64,000 bases of DNA from Sphingomonas sanguinis (GTDB taxonomy: Bacteria; Pseudomonadota; Alphaproteobacteria; Sphingomonadales; Sphingomonadaceae), in the NCBI RefSeq assembly GCF_019297835.1, contig NZ_CP079203.1, positions 3,414,001 to 3,478,000 on the forward strand. The letters run 5' to 3'. The notes beneath the pieces were generated by a model. It had not been told where the DNA came from. It saw only the letters and a list, made by a program, of their open reading frames with translations, and ran no database searches. Numbering within the stretch: position 1 is the first letter of the stretch; the number at the start of each line of letters is the position of its first letter. Both the position numbers and the translations under genes were made by a program. Shown here piece after piece: positions 1-7,510 of the stretch.

Positions 1-60
1 CTTTGCTTGGCTTTCGGCTATGGCGCGCGGCGACATACCCTCCGAACAAGAGAAATTTGC

Positions 61-1902
61 ATGAGCCTCCGCAACGTGGCGATCATCGCGCACGTCGACC
101 ATGGCAAGACGACCCTGGTTGATCAGCTGTTCCGCCAGTCGGGCACCTTCCGCGACAACCAGCGTGTCGAAGAGCGCGCGATGGACTCCAACGACCTGGA
201 AAAGGAGCGCGGGATCACCATTCTCGCCAAGCCGACCTCGGTTGACTGGACTCCGCCGGGCAGCGACGAGTCGATCCGCATCAACATCGTCGACACCCCC
301 GGCCACGCCGACTTTGGCGGCGAGGTGGAGCGCATCCTCTCGATGGTCGACGGCGTCGTCCTCCTGGTCGATTCGTCGGAAGGCGCGATGCCGCAGACGA
401 AGTTCGTGACCGGCAAGGCGCTGGCGCTGGGCCTGAAGCCGATCGTCGTCGTCAACAAGGTCGACCGCGCCGACGCGCGTATCCAGGAAGTTCTGGACGA
501 AGTGTTCGACCTGTTCGTCTCGCTCGACGCGAATGACGAACAGCTCGACTTCCCCGTCCTCTACGCCTCGGGCCGCAACGGCTATGCCTCGACCGACATG
601 GACGCGCGCGAAGGCACGCTGATCCCGATGTTCGAGACGATCGTGAACCATGTCCCGGCCCCGAAGGTCGAGGTTGAGGACGTGCCCTTCACCTTCCTGG
701 TGACGCTGCTCGACCGCGACAACTTCCTGGGCCGCATCCTGACCGGCCGCGTGAACTCGGGCACGGTCAAGCTGAACCAGGCGATCCACGCGCTCGACGC
801 CGATGGCAATGTCATCGAAACCGGCCGCGCGTCGAAGATCCTGTCGTTCCGCGGCCTGGACCGCGTGCCGGTCGAGGAAGCCAAGGCGGGCGACATCATC
901 TCGCTGGCAGGTCTGGCCGTCGCCACCGTCGCGAACACCATCGCCGACACCAGCGTCAGTGTGCCGCTCCAGGCGCAGCCGATCGATCCGCCGACGCTGT
1001 CGATGCGCTTCGCCGTCAACGACTCGCCGATGGCGGGCCGTGAGGGCTCGAAGGTCACCAGCCGCATGATCCGCGACCGCCTGATGCGCGAAGCGGAGTC
1101 GAACGTCGCGGTGAAGGTCACCGAGAGCGACGACCGTGACAGCTTCGAGGTTGCCGGTCGCGGCGAACTCCAGCTGGGCGTTCTGATCGAGACGATGCGC
1201 CGCGAAGGCTTCGAGCTGGGCATCAGCCGCCCGCGCGTGCTGTTCGGCGAGGACGAGGACGGCAAGAAGACCGAGCCGTACGAAACCGTCATCATCGACG
1301 TGGACGAGGAATATTCGGGCACGGTCGTCGAGAAGATGAACCTGCGCAAGGCCGAGATGACCGACATGCGGCCCTCGGGCGGCGGCAAGACCCGCATCAC
1401 CTTCTCCGCGCCGTCGCGCGGCATGATCGGCTATCACGGCGAGTTCCTGTCGGACACGCGTGGCACCGGCATCATGAACCGCCTGTTCGAGAAGTACGGC
1501 CCCCACAAGGGCAAGATCGAAGGCCGCAAGAACGGCGTTCTGATCTCGAACGGCGCCGGCGAAGCACAGGGCTATGCCCTGGGTCCGCTCGAAGAGCGCG
1601 GCATCCTATTCGTCGGTCACGGCGAGGCGCTCTATGAGGGCATGATCATCGGCGAGAACGCCAAGACGGATGACCTTGAGGTCAACCCGATGAAGGCGAA
1701 GCAGCTGACCAACTTCCGCGCGTCGGGCGGCAAGGATGACGCCATCCGCCTGACCCCGCCGAAGAAGATGACGCTGGAGCAGGCGATCGCCTATATCGAC
1801 GACGACGAGATGGTCGAAGTGACCCCGAAGTCGATCCGTCTGCGCAAGCGCTACCTCGACCCGAACGAGCGCAAGCGCGCGGCTCGGTCGAAGGCGGCGT
1901 AA
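61..1902 (+). CDS. typA: Ribosome-associated translational GTPase TypA/BipA
   Basis: A 613-residue translation-factor GTPase of the EF-G-like family that binds the ribosome and supports ribosome assembly and stress adaptation. The G domain is visible as AHVDHGKT (residues 10-17, P loop), DTPGH (78-82) and NKVD (132-135), followed by EF-Tu domain II, EF-G domains III and V and the TypA-specific C-terminal domain ending in a basic tail. Length matches the family. The ATG at 61 is chosen because MSLRNVAIIAHVDHGKTT is the usual N-terminus; the frame is open upstream to base 7, but that stretch is not family-like. A strong terminator follows 8 bases after the stop, so it ends its transcript. Confidence 0.97.
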   Translation: MSLRNVAIIAHVDHGKTTLVDQLFRQSGTFRDNQRVEERAMDSNDLEKERGITILAKPTSVDWTPPGSDESIRINIVDTPGHADFGGEVERILSMVDGVVLLVDSSEGAMPQTKFVTGKALALGLKPIVVVNKVDRADARIQEVLDEVFDLFVSLDANDEQLDFPVLYASGRNGYASTDMDAREGTLIPMFETIVNHVPAPKVEVEDVPFTFLVTLLDRDNFLGRILTGRVNSGTVKLNQAIHALDADGNVIETGRASKILSFRGLDRVPVEEAKAGDIISLAGLAVATVANTIADTSVSVPLQAQPIDPPTLSMRFAVNDSPMAGREGSKVTSRMIRDRLMREAESNVAVKVTESDDRDSFEVAGRGELQLGVLIETMRREGFELGISRPRVLFGEDEDGKKTEPYETVIIDVDEEYSGTVVEKMNLRKAEMTDMRPSGGGKTRITFSAPSRGMIGYHGEFLSDTRGTGIMNRLFEKYGPHKGKIEGRKNGVLISNGAGEAQGYALGPLEERGILFVGHGEALYEGMIIGENAKTDDLEVNPMKAKQLTNFRASGGKDDAIRLTPPKKMTLEQAIAYIDDDEMVEVTPKSIRLRKRYLDPNERKRAARSKAA

Positions 1903-1910
1903 GAGAGAAG

Positions 1911-1939
1911 GGGCCGGACGGAAACGTCCGGCCCTTTTT
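1911..1939 (+). terminator. Intrinsic terminator of typA
   Basis: A perfect 10-bp GC-rich stem (1911-1920 with 1925-1934) with a GAAA loop is followed by five T. It lies directly behind typA. Confidence 0.93.
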
Positions 1940-2014
1940 CGTTATTGCGGCCATCGCCATCGGCACACCGGATGCATCGCGAATCCGATCACAGATGACG
2001 GACAAGTTCGTTAG

Positions 2015-2033
2015 CGCGATAGGGTTTATCGCG
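2015..2033. promoter_or_regulatory. Short palindrome upstream of small membrane peptide gene
   Basis: CGCGATA (2015-2021) and TATCGCG (2027-2033) form a perfect 7-bp inverted repeat with a 5-base spacer, 36 bases before the ATG of the 30-residue peptide. It could be an operator or a leader hairpin. No regulator is assigned. Confidence 0.3.
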
Positions 2034-2069
2034 ATATTTGTGGTGCCATAGAAAAACAGGAGAGGTTTT

Positions 2070-2162
2070 ATGGCGCTGGCAATCGAAATTGGTGTGACGT
2101 GGTTGGCGGCCTCGACCGTGCTGGGTTGCGTGCTCGGGCGGACGATCCTCTCGACCCGCTAA
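2070..2162 (+). CDS. Predicted 30-residue single-span membrane peptide
   Basis: A short open frame, ATG at 2070 to TAA at 2160-2162, encoding 30 residues. AGGAGAGG (2058-2065) stands 4 bases before the ATG and is one of the best ribosome binding sites nearby. The product has a few N-terminal residues with one acidic position, then a hydrophobic stretch (about residues 9-23, WLAASTVLGCVLG) and a basic end with two Arg, as expected for a small inner-membrane peptide with one helix. It sits between the typA terminator and an inverted-repeat pair, so it is probably its own transcript. Function is unknown, and no homolog is recognised. Confidence 0.55.
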   Translation: MALAIEIGVTWLAASTVLGCVLGRTILSTR

Positions 2163-2252
2163 TTATTTGCTGTTCCTCCCCTGCGAGGGGAGGAATGAAT
2201 ACCGGGGCCCTGGCTGGGTGGGCCAAGTTGCCTGTAATTGGGCACCCAATCC

Positions 2253-2358
2253 CCGTTCAGCCTGAGCGAAGTCGAAGGCCACGCTTGGACCTCCGCCACG
2301 ATCCGACCTTGGATCGAGACGTTCTCCCTTGGCCTTCGACTTCGCTCAGGCTGAACGG
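2253..2358. repeat. Inverted pair of the 28-bp dispersed repeat (family 1)
   Basis: CCGTTCAGCCTGAGCGAAGT and following bases at 2253-2280, and the reverse complement at 2331-2358, lie 50 bases apart and can pair into a long hairpin. The same 26-28 bp unit recurs at 32305-32389, 42765-42992 and 60785-60909, each time as an inverted pair between genes. This is typical of REP/BIME-like elements. It probably also serves as a transcript end for the minus-strand gene at 2397. Confidence 0.88.
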
Positions 2359-2396
2359 AGGGGGCGCGGCGCGGTCAGCGACCGGCCCCGCCTGCG

Positions 2397-3611
2397 TCAT
2401 GCCGCGTGCGACAGCATGTCCTGCTCTGCAGCCAGTGCCGCACCCAGATCGGCCCAGATGTCCCGCACATCCTCCAGCCCGACCGACAGTCGCACCAGAT
2501 CGGGCATGATTCCATGCGCAATGAGCTGTTCGACCGGATAGGTGGAATGGGTCATGCTGGCGGGATGCTGGATCAACGTCTCGGCATCGCCCAGCGACAC
2601 GGCGCGCTGGATCAGGGTCAGCCGGTTCATCACCCGCTTGCCCGCCTCGAACCCGCCACGCACCTGAAAGGCGATCATGCCGCCGGGAAGCGCCATCTGC
2701 CGTTGGGCGAGATCATGCTGGGGGAAGCTTTCCAGTCCCGGATAATGGACTGAATGCACCGCCGGATGCGCCTGGAGCCGTTCGGCGATCTCCTGGGCGG
2801 AGGTCGCATGACGCTGCACGCGCAATTCCAGCGTCTTCAGCCCACGCAGGATCAGCATGGCGTTGAACGGCGACAGCACCGCGCCGGTCATGTCCTTCAG
2901 GCCGAACAGCCGGATCTGCTGGATGTCCGCCGCCCGGCCCAGCACCATGCCGGCGACCAGATCGCCATGCCCGCCCAGATATTTGGTGGCCGAGTGGACG
3001 ACGAAATCCGCGCCCAGCGCGATCGGGCGGGTGATGACGGGCGTGGCATAGGTGTTGTCGACCACGCTCCACGCACCGTGCGCCCTGGCGAGCGCGCAGA
3101 CCGCCTGGATGTCGACCAGCCGCATGTTCGGATTGGCGGGCGTCTCGAAATAAACGAGCCTAGTGTCCGGTCCGAACGCCGCCTCGACCGCCGCGATGTC
3201 GGTCATGTCGACATGGGTGACGCGGATACCGAAGCGGCCCAGCCCATGCTGCATGAAGGCGAAGGTGCAGCCATAGAGCGTCATGTCGGTCAGGATCTCG
3301 TCGCCGGGGCGCAGCAGTGTCCACAGGGTCGCGGTGATCGCGCCCATGCCCGAGGCGGTTCCCAGTGCCGCCTCGGCGCCCTCCAGATGCGCGACGCGCC
3401 GCTCCAGCAGGTCGAGTGTCGGGTTGGAGATGCGGCTATAGACATGGCCCGGCTGTTCCCCGGAGAAGCGCGCCGCGCCGTCCTCCGCGCTTTCAAAGGC
3501 GAAGGTCGAGGTCAGATGAAGCGGCGGGGTCAGCGCACCTTCATGATCCTGGGGATCGTAACCGTGATGGATGGCGGCGGTCGCGAAACCGAAAGGGGCA
3601 GGGGGCGACAT
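2397..3611 (-). CDS. megL: Methionine gamma-lyase (PLP-dependent, Cys/Met metabolism family)
   Basis: A 404-residue PLP enzyme that would split L-methionine into methanethiol, 2-oxobutyrate and ammonia. The Schiff-base lysine is K210 in HSATKYLGGHGD. LYGCTFAF carries a Cys at 115, the position of the cysteine that marks true methionine gamma-lyases over cystathionine gamma-synthases. The opening (FATAAIHHGYDPQDHEGAL) and YSRISNPT also follow the Pseudomonas enzyme closely. The ATG at 3611 is chosen because it starts at this conserved N-terminus; the frame continues upstream without family resemblance. It diverges from an Lrp-family regulator across a 114-bp gap holding a palindrome, which suggests amino-acid-responsive control. 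A gamma-synthase role cannot be fully excluded. Confidence 0.9.
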   Translation of the reverse strand: MSPPAPFGFATAAIHHGYDPQDHEGALTPPLHLTSTFAFESAEDGAARFSGEQPGHVYSRISNPTLDLLERRVAHLEGAEAALGTASGMGAITATLWTLLRPGDEILTDMTLYGCTFAFMQHGLGRFGIRVTHVDMTDIAAVEAAFGPDTRLVYFETPANPNMRLVDIQAVCALARAHGAWSVVDNTYATPVITRPIALGADFVVHSATKYLGGHGDLVAGMVLGRAADIQQIRLFGLKDMTGAVLSPFNAMLILRGLKTLELRVQRHATSAQEIAERLQAHPAVHSVHYPGLESFPQHDLAQRQMALPGGMIAFQVRGGFEAGKRVMNRLTLIQRAVSLGDAETLIQHPASMTHSTYPVEQLIAHGIMPDLVRLSVGLEDVRDIWADLGAALAAEQDMLSHAA

Positions 3612-3680
3612 GGTGGACAGGCTTTCTCTCCGGGATGCCGCCTTTCTAGAGCCGATCCTCCACGCTGAAATTGCGTTCTT

Positions 3681-3706
3681 TGCCAATCATACGTGCTGAA
3701 TTGGCA
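3681..3706. promoter_or_regulatory. Candidate Lrp-family operator between megL and its regulator
   Basis: TGCCAAT (3681-3687) and ATTGGCA (3700-3706) form a perfect 7-bp inverted repeat with a 12-base spacer in the divergent gap, 19 bases before the regulator's ATG and about 70 bases upstream of megL. Lrp/AsnC dimers bind such dyads. Assignment to the adjacent regulator is inference from position. Confidence 0.5.
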
Positions 3707-3725
3707 GAATCTGCTAAGATCGGGC

Positions 3726-4181
3726 ATGGACACCAAGGATCGCCAGATCGTCCGCCTGCTCCAGCAGGACGGACGCCTCACCAATCAGGACCTGGCCGAA
3801 CGGGTCGGCCTGTCGCCGTCACCCTGTCTGCGGCGGGTGCGCCTGCTCGAACAGGCGGGCGTGATCCAGGGCTATGGCGCGATCGTCGACCAGCAACGCT
3901 ATGGCCTGCCGGTGACGGCCTTTATCCGGGTGCGGCTGGAGCGCCATGCGCGCGATCTGGTCCAGCAATTCGAGGAGGCGATCCGCCAGCTCGACGAGGT
4001 GATGGACTGTCACCTGCTGACCGGCGACGCCGACTATCTGTTGCGCGTCGTCGTCGCCGATCTGGAATCCTATGAGCGGTTCATCCGCCGCAAGATGCAC
4101 GCGATCACCGGAATCGCCAGCCTGGACACGACCTTTGCCTATGGCGTGGTGAAGAGCAGCCGGACATTTCCGGCGGATTGA
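3726..4181 (+). CDS. Lrp/AsnC family transcriptional regulator
   Basis: A 151-residue feast/famine regulator: N-terminal winged helix-turn-helix (DRQIVRLLQQDGRLTNQDLA, then VGLSPSPCLRRVRLLE, residues 5-45) and a C-terminal RAM/ligand-binding domain (residues 65-140, including VMDCHLLTGDADYLLRVVV). Length is normal. The ATG at 3726 begins MDTKDRQIV, the usual start; an upstream in-frame GTG lies inside the dyad region. It diverges from methionine gamma-lyase, so it probably controls that gene in response to methionine or a related amino acid. The ligand is inferred from context only. Confidence 0.93.
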   Translation: MDTKDRQIVRLLQQDGRLTNQDLAERVGLSPSPCLRRVRLLEQAGVIQGYGAIVDQQRYGLPVTAFIRVRLERHARDLVQQFEEAIRQLDEVMDCHLLTGDADYLLRVVVADLESYERFIRRKMHAITGIASLDTTFAYGVVKSSRTFPAD

Positions 4182-4191
4182 ACCTTATGCG

Positions 4192-4287
4192 CCACCCCGG
4201 CGGAGGCCGGGGTCCAGTTGCGGCGCGAGGGGGAGCGCCTACTGCCTTCACCCCAACGGGATCCCGGCCTTCGCCGGGGTGGTGCAT
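4192..4287. repeat. GGCCGGGGTCC hairpin repeat pair (family 3)
   Basis: Two units facing each other, CCCCGGCGGAGGCCGGGG at 4195-4212 and the inverted form around 4262-4281, each itself a near-palindrome, are separated by about 40 bases. The same family is at 36560-36657, 42817-42940 and 51831-51920. It lies between the convergent ends of the Lrp gene and rne. Confidence 0.85.
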
Positions 4288-4301
4288 GGGGGGCTCCAAC
4301 G

Positions 4302-4335
4302 AAAAACGCCCTCCTTCCGCTGGGGAAGGAGGGCG
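4302..4335 (-). terminator. Intrinsic terminator of rne
   Basis: Read on the minus strand, a perfect 12-bp stem (4324-4335 with 4307-4318) and a 5-base loop are followed by five T. It is 24 bases past the rne stop. Confidence 0.93.
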
Positions 4336-4359
4336 TCTTGTCAGCCGTCGCTGTGGCGA

Positions 4360-7026
4360 TCAGGCGCCGAAGGTGCGCTGCCACCAGCCGCGGCGCGGGG
4401 TTTCCCCGGTTGCGCTTTCGGCATCGGCCGCTGCCGGTTCCTCGGCCGGAGCCGGCTCGGCTGCGGCGGGTGCTTCCTCGGCGACCGGTTCGGCGGCGCC
4501 CTTGGGGGCCGCCTTCTTGCGGACACGCTTGGGCTTGGCAGGGGCTTCCGCTTCGGCCTCGGCTACCGGCGCCGCTTCCTCGGCGGCAGGCTCGGCGGCG
4601 ACCTTGGGGGCCGCCTTCTTGCGGACGCGCTTGGGCTTGGCCGGGGCTTCCGCCTCGACCTCGGCCACCGGCGCGACCGGCGCAGGGGCTTCCTCGACGA
4701 CCGGCGTCTCGACCGCTTCGCTGGCGACCGGCGCGGCCTTGCGAGCACGGGGACGACGGCGGGTCTTGGGAGCCTCGCTCGCCTCGGCCTCGGCCACCGC
4801 GAGCGGGGTCGTCACCGGGGCGGCATCGCCTGCCTCGATCGGCTCGACGATCGGCAGCGGTGCGTCCGACGCATCGTCATCCGATGTGGTTTCGGTCGCG
4901 GCCTCGGCCGTGTCGTTCGCGGCACCCTCGCCACGGCGACCGCCACGGCGACCGCGACGCCCGCGACGGCGGCGTCCGCCTTCGCGCGGCTCGGCTTCGG
5001 TGGCTTCGACCGTCTCGGCGGTATCATCCTCGGCCGATTCCTCGGCGTCGGTTGCGTCCTGCTCGGCCCCGTCCTGCTCAGCGTCGGCGTGATCTTCGCC
5101 CTCGGCCTGCTCGGTGCCTTCGCCCTCGCCACGGTTGCGGCGACCACGACGGCGACGACGACGCTTGCGGCCATTGCCGTCGCCCTCGTCACGCGATTCG
5201 CGTGGGCGGGGCGCTTCGGTCGCTTCCTCCTCGACCTCGTCCTCTTCTTCCTCTTCGATCTCGTCGACCAGATCGTCCTCATCTTCCTCGACGGGGAGGA
5301 GCATGTCGATCTTGGGCGCATAGGCGGGCGGCGGGCCGGAGGCCTCGACCGTCATGCGCGCACCCTCTTCCTCGCGGTCGGGGATGATCTCGACGGTGAC
5401 GCCGTAGCGATCCTCGATCTCGGCGATGTCGGCGCGCTTGCGGTTCAGCACATAGACGGCGGCTTCCTGGCTGGCGCGCAGCGTCAGGATCGAGCCGCGA
5501 CCGCGCGCGGCCTCGTCCTCGATCAGGCGCAGCGCCGACAGGCCCGAGGACGAGGCGGTGCGGACCAGGCCGGTGCCCTCGCAATGCGGGCAGGGGCGGG
5601 TCGAGGCTTCGAGTACGCCGGTGCGCAGGCGCTGGCGGCTCATTTCCATCAGGCCGAAGGACGAGATGCGGCCGACCTGAATACGGGCGCGATCGTTCTT
5701 CAACGCCTCCTTCATCGCCTTCTCGACCTTCCGAACATTGGAGTTGTTGTCCATGTCGATGAAGTCGATGACGACGAGGCCCGCCATGTCGCGCAGACGC
5801 AGCTGGCGCGCGATTTCCTGCGCGGCTTCCAAATTGGTCGCGGTCGCGGTCTGCTCGATATTATGCTCGCGGGTCGAACGACCGGAGTTGATGTCGATCG
5901 AGACCAGCGCTTCGGTCGGGTTGATGACCAGATAGCCGCCCGACTTCAGCTGGACGACCGGATTGTACATCGCGGCCAGCTGGTCCTCGACATGCGCGCG
6001 CTGGAACAGCGGAACGGCGTCGGCATATTGCTTCACCCGACGGGCGTGCGCGGGCATCAGCAGGCGCATGAAGTCCTTCGCCTGGCGATAGCCTTCCTCG
6101 CCCTCGACGATCACTTCCTCGATCTCGCGATTGTAGATGTCGCGGATCGCGCGCTTGATCAGATCGCTGTCGCCATAGATCAGCGCGGGCGCCGACGAGT
6201 GCAGCGTCTTTTCGCGGATGCCGTCCCACAGGCGCGCGAGGTAATCGAAATCGCGCTTGATCTCGGTCTTGGTACGCTGAAGGCCCGCGGTGCGGACGAT
6301 GCAGCCCATGGTCGAGGGCAGCGCCATGTCGGCCATGATGGTCTTCAGGCGCTTGCGGTCGGCCGCGTTCGAAATCTTCCGGCTGATGCCGCCGCCGTGC
6401 GACGTGTTGGGCATCAGTACGCAGTAACGACCGGCGAGCGACAGATAGGTGGTCAGCGCCGCACCCTTGTTGCCGCGCTCTTCCTTGACGATCTGGACCA
6501 GCAGCACCTGGCGGCGATGGATGACGTCCTGGATCTTGTAGCGGCGGCGCAGATTCTGGCGACGCTGGCGAAGCGCCTCGACCTGATCGTCGTTGACGGT
6601 CGACTTGCGGGCGCGCGGCGCGGCCTCACCGTCTTCATCATCATGATGGTCGTCGGCGTGATCGTCATGATCCTCGCCGTCATGATCCTCGTGATCCTCG
6701 GCGTCGAGTTCGGCACGCAGCGCGGCCTCTTCGGCGGCATGCTCGGCCTCTTCGCGCAGCAGGGCTTCGCGATCTTCCTTGGGGATCTGGTAATAATCGG
6801 GGTGGATTTCCGAAAAGGCCAGGAAGCCGTGACGGTTGCCGCCGTAATCGACGAACGCCGCCTGCAGCGACGGTTCGACCCGGGTCACCTTGGCGAGATA
6901 GATATTGCCCTTGAGCTGCTTGCGCTCGGCCGACTCGAAGTCGAATTCCTCGATCCGGTTACCCTTGACGACGGCCACGCGGGTTTCTTCCCGGTGGCGT
7001 GCGTCGATCAGCATACGCGTGGTCAT
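4360..7026 (-). CDS. rne: Ribonuclease E (RNase E/G family), degradosome scaffold
   Basis: An 888-residue endoribonuclease for mRNA decay and rRNA/tRNA processing. The S1 RNA-binding domain (about 35-200) carries an insertion at 85-160 with a run of Asp, Glu and His. The DNase I-like catalytic domain has the metal-binding Asp pair at SIDINSG (378) and VIDFIDM (421), then the zinc-link CPHCEGTG (479-482). The C-terminal half is disordered-looking: acidic, Arg-rich RRRRRRG stretches, then two copies of PAKPKRVRKKAAPK, and a terminal RRGWWQRTFGA. In Caulobacter a C-terminal GWW motif is the docking site for PNPase, so a degradosome role is likely. ATG 7026 follows GGAGA by 8 bases. It is transcribed alone, divergent from the amidase gene. 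Confidence 0.95.
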   Translation of the reverse strand: MTTRMLIDARHREETRVAVVKGNRIEEFDFESAERKQLKGNIYLAKVTRVEPSLQAAFVDYGGNRHGFLAFSEIHPDYYQIPKEDREALLREEAEHAAEEAALRAELDAEDHEDHDGEDHDDHADDHHDDEDGEAAPRARKSTVNDDQVEALRQRRQNLRRRYKIQDVIHRRQVLLVQIVKEERGNKGAALTTYLSLAGRYCVLMPNTSHGGGISRKISNAADRKRLKTIMADMALPSTMGCIVRTAGLQRTKTEIKRDFDYLARLWDGIREKTLHSSAPALIYGDSDLIKRAIRDIYNREIEEVIVEGEEGYRQAKDFMRLLMPAHARRVKQYADAVPLFQRAHVEDQLAAMYNPVVQLKSGGYLVINPTEALVSIDINSGRSTREHNIEQTATATNLEAAQEIARQLRLRDMAGLVVIDFIDMDNNSNVRKVEKAMKEALKNDRARIQVGRISSFGLMEMSRQRLRTGVLEASTRPCPHCEGTGLVRTASSSGLSALRLIEDEAARGRGSILTLRASQEAAVYVLNRKRADIAEIEDRYGVTVEIIPDREEEGARMTVEASGPPPAYAPKIDMLLPVEEDEDDLVDEIEEEEEDEVEEEATEAPRPRESRDEGDGNGRKRRRRRRGRRNRGEGEGTEQAEGEDHADAEQDGAEQDATDAEESAEDDTAETVEATEAEPREGGRRRRGRRGRRGGRRGEGAANDTAEAATETTSDDDASDAPLPIVEPIEAGDAAPVTTPLAVAEAEASEAPKTRRRPRARKAAPVASEAVETPVVEEAPAPVAPVAEVEAEAPAKPKRVRKKAAPKVAAEPAAEEAAPVAEAEAEAPAKPKRVRKKAAPKGAAEPVAEEAPAAAEPAPAEEPAAADAESATGETPRRGWWQRTFGA

Positions 7027-7510
7027 TATGAAGTCTCCACGCGCGCGCCGGGCTCGGTGGCAGCCGTCGCGCGCGGTAAATAAGGTGGGCGGCGGCGCGG
7101 GGCGCCGGTCCGCTGGAAAAAACGGAAAGCGTGCCGCTCTCAGCCGCAGCATCGGCAACGGGGCCGGTGCGGACCCACGACACCGCGATCCCACCGGCAA
7201 AGGCCGGTCGGTCAGCGGGGTGGATCATATGCGTCATGCGAGCGTCAACCTGGTTGGTCCGGGCGCGAAATCCTCGCAGTCCCAGCCCTTTTAGAGATGG
7301 CCCCGTCCCGATCGTGGGAGAGGTGATCGAGGCCGGGGTCCGCAGGAGTGCTAGCATCATCGGAACGTTTGCGCAACAGGCGGGAATCTGCCGATCGAGC
7401 GGCCAAAACATGCCGAATTTCCGGTTAACCAATGGCCGAAAGCCTGGAGACAGGCACGTTTCGCTATCCCGGCGTTTCGATCCCCGGATCGTGGAAAAGG
7501 GTATGCGGTA
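7027..7510. other. Long divergent intergenic region between rne and the amidase gene
   Basis: This 484-bp region has no supported gene. It must carry the promoters of both divergent genes. RNase E genes often have long, structured 5' leaders that allow feedback by RNase E itself, and this length would permit that. No specific motif could be assigned; GC-rich inverted segments (for example 7080-7110) are present but not distinctive. Confidence 0.5.

Noticed and set aside
4279..7083. Very long open frame on the plus strand opposite rne
   Set aside because: It is a codon-bias shadow: Gly/Arg/Ala/Asp-rich product with no domain, wholly antisense to a certain gene. The same applies to long frames opposite mrcA-prfB (13878-16193), ileS (22360-24987), degP and the ATPase (44038-46344) and the MFS gene (56446-58608).
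7200..7300. TTGACG and TATGAT hexamers on the minus strand upstream of rne
   Set aside because: They are about 13 bases apart, too close for a standard promoter, and nothing else supports them.
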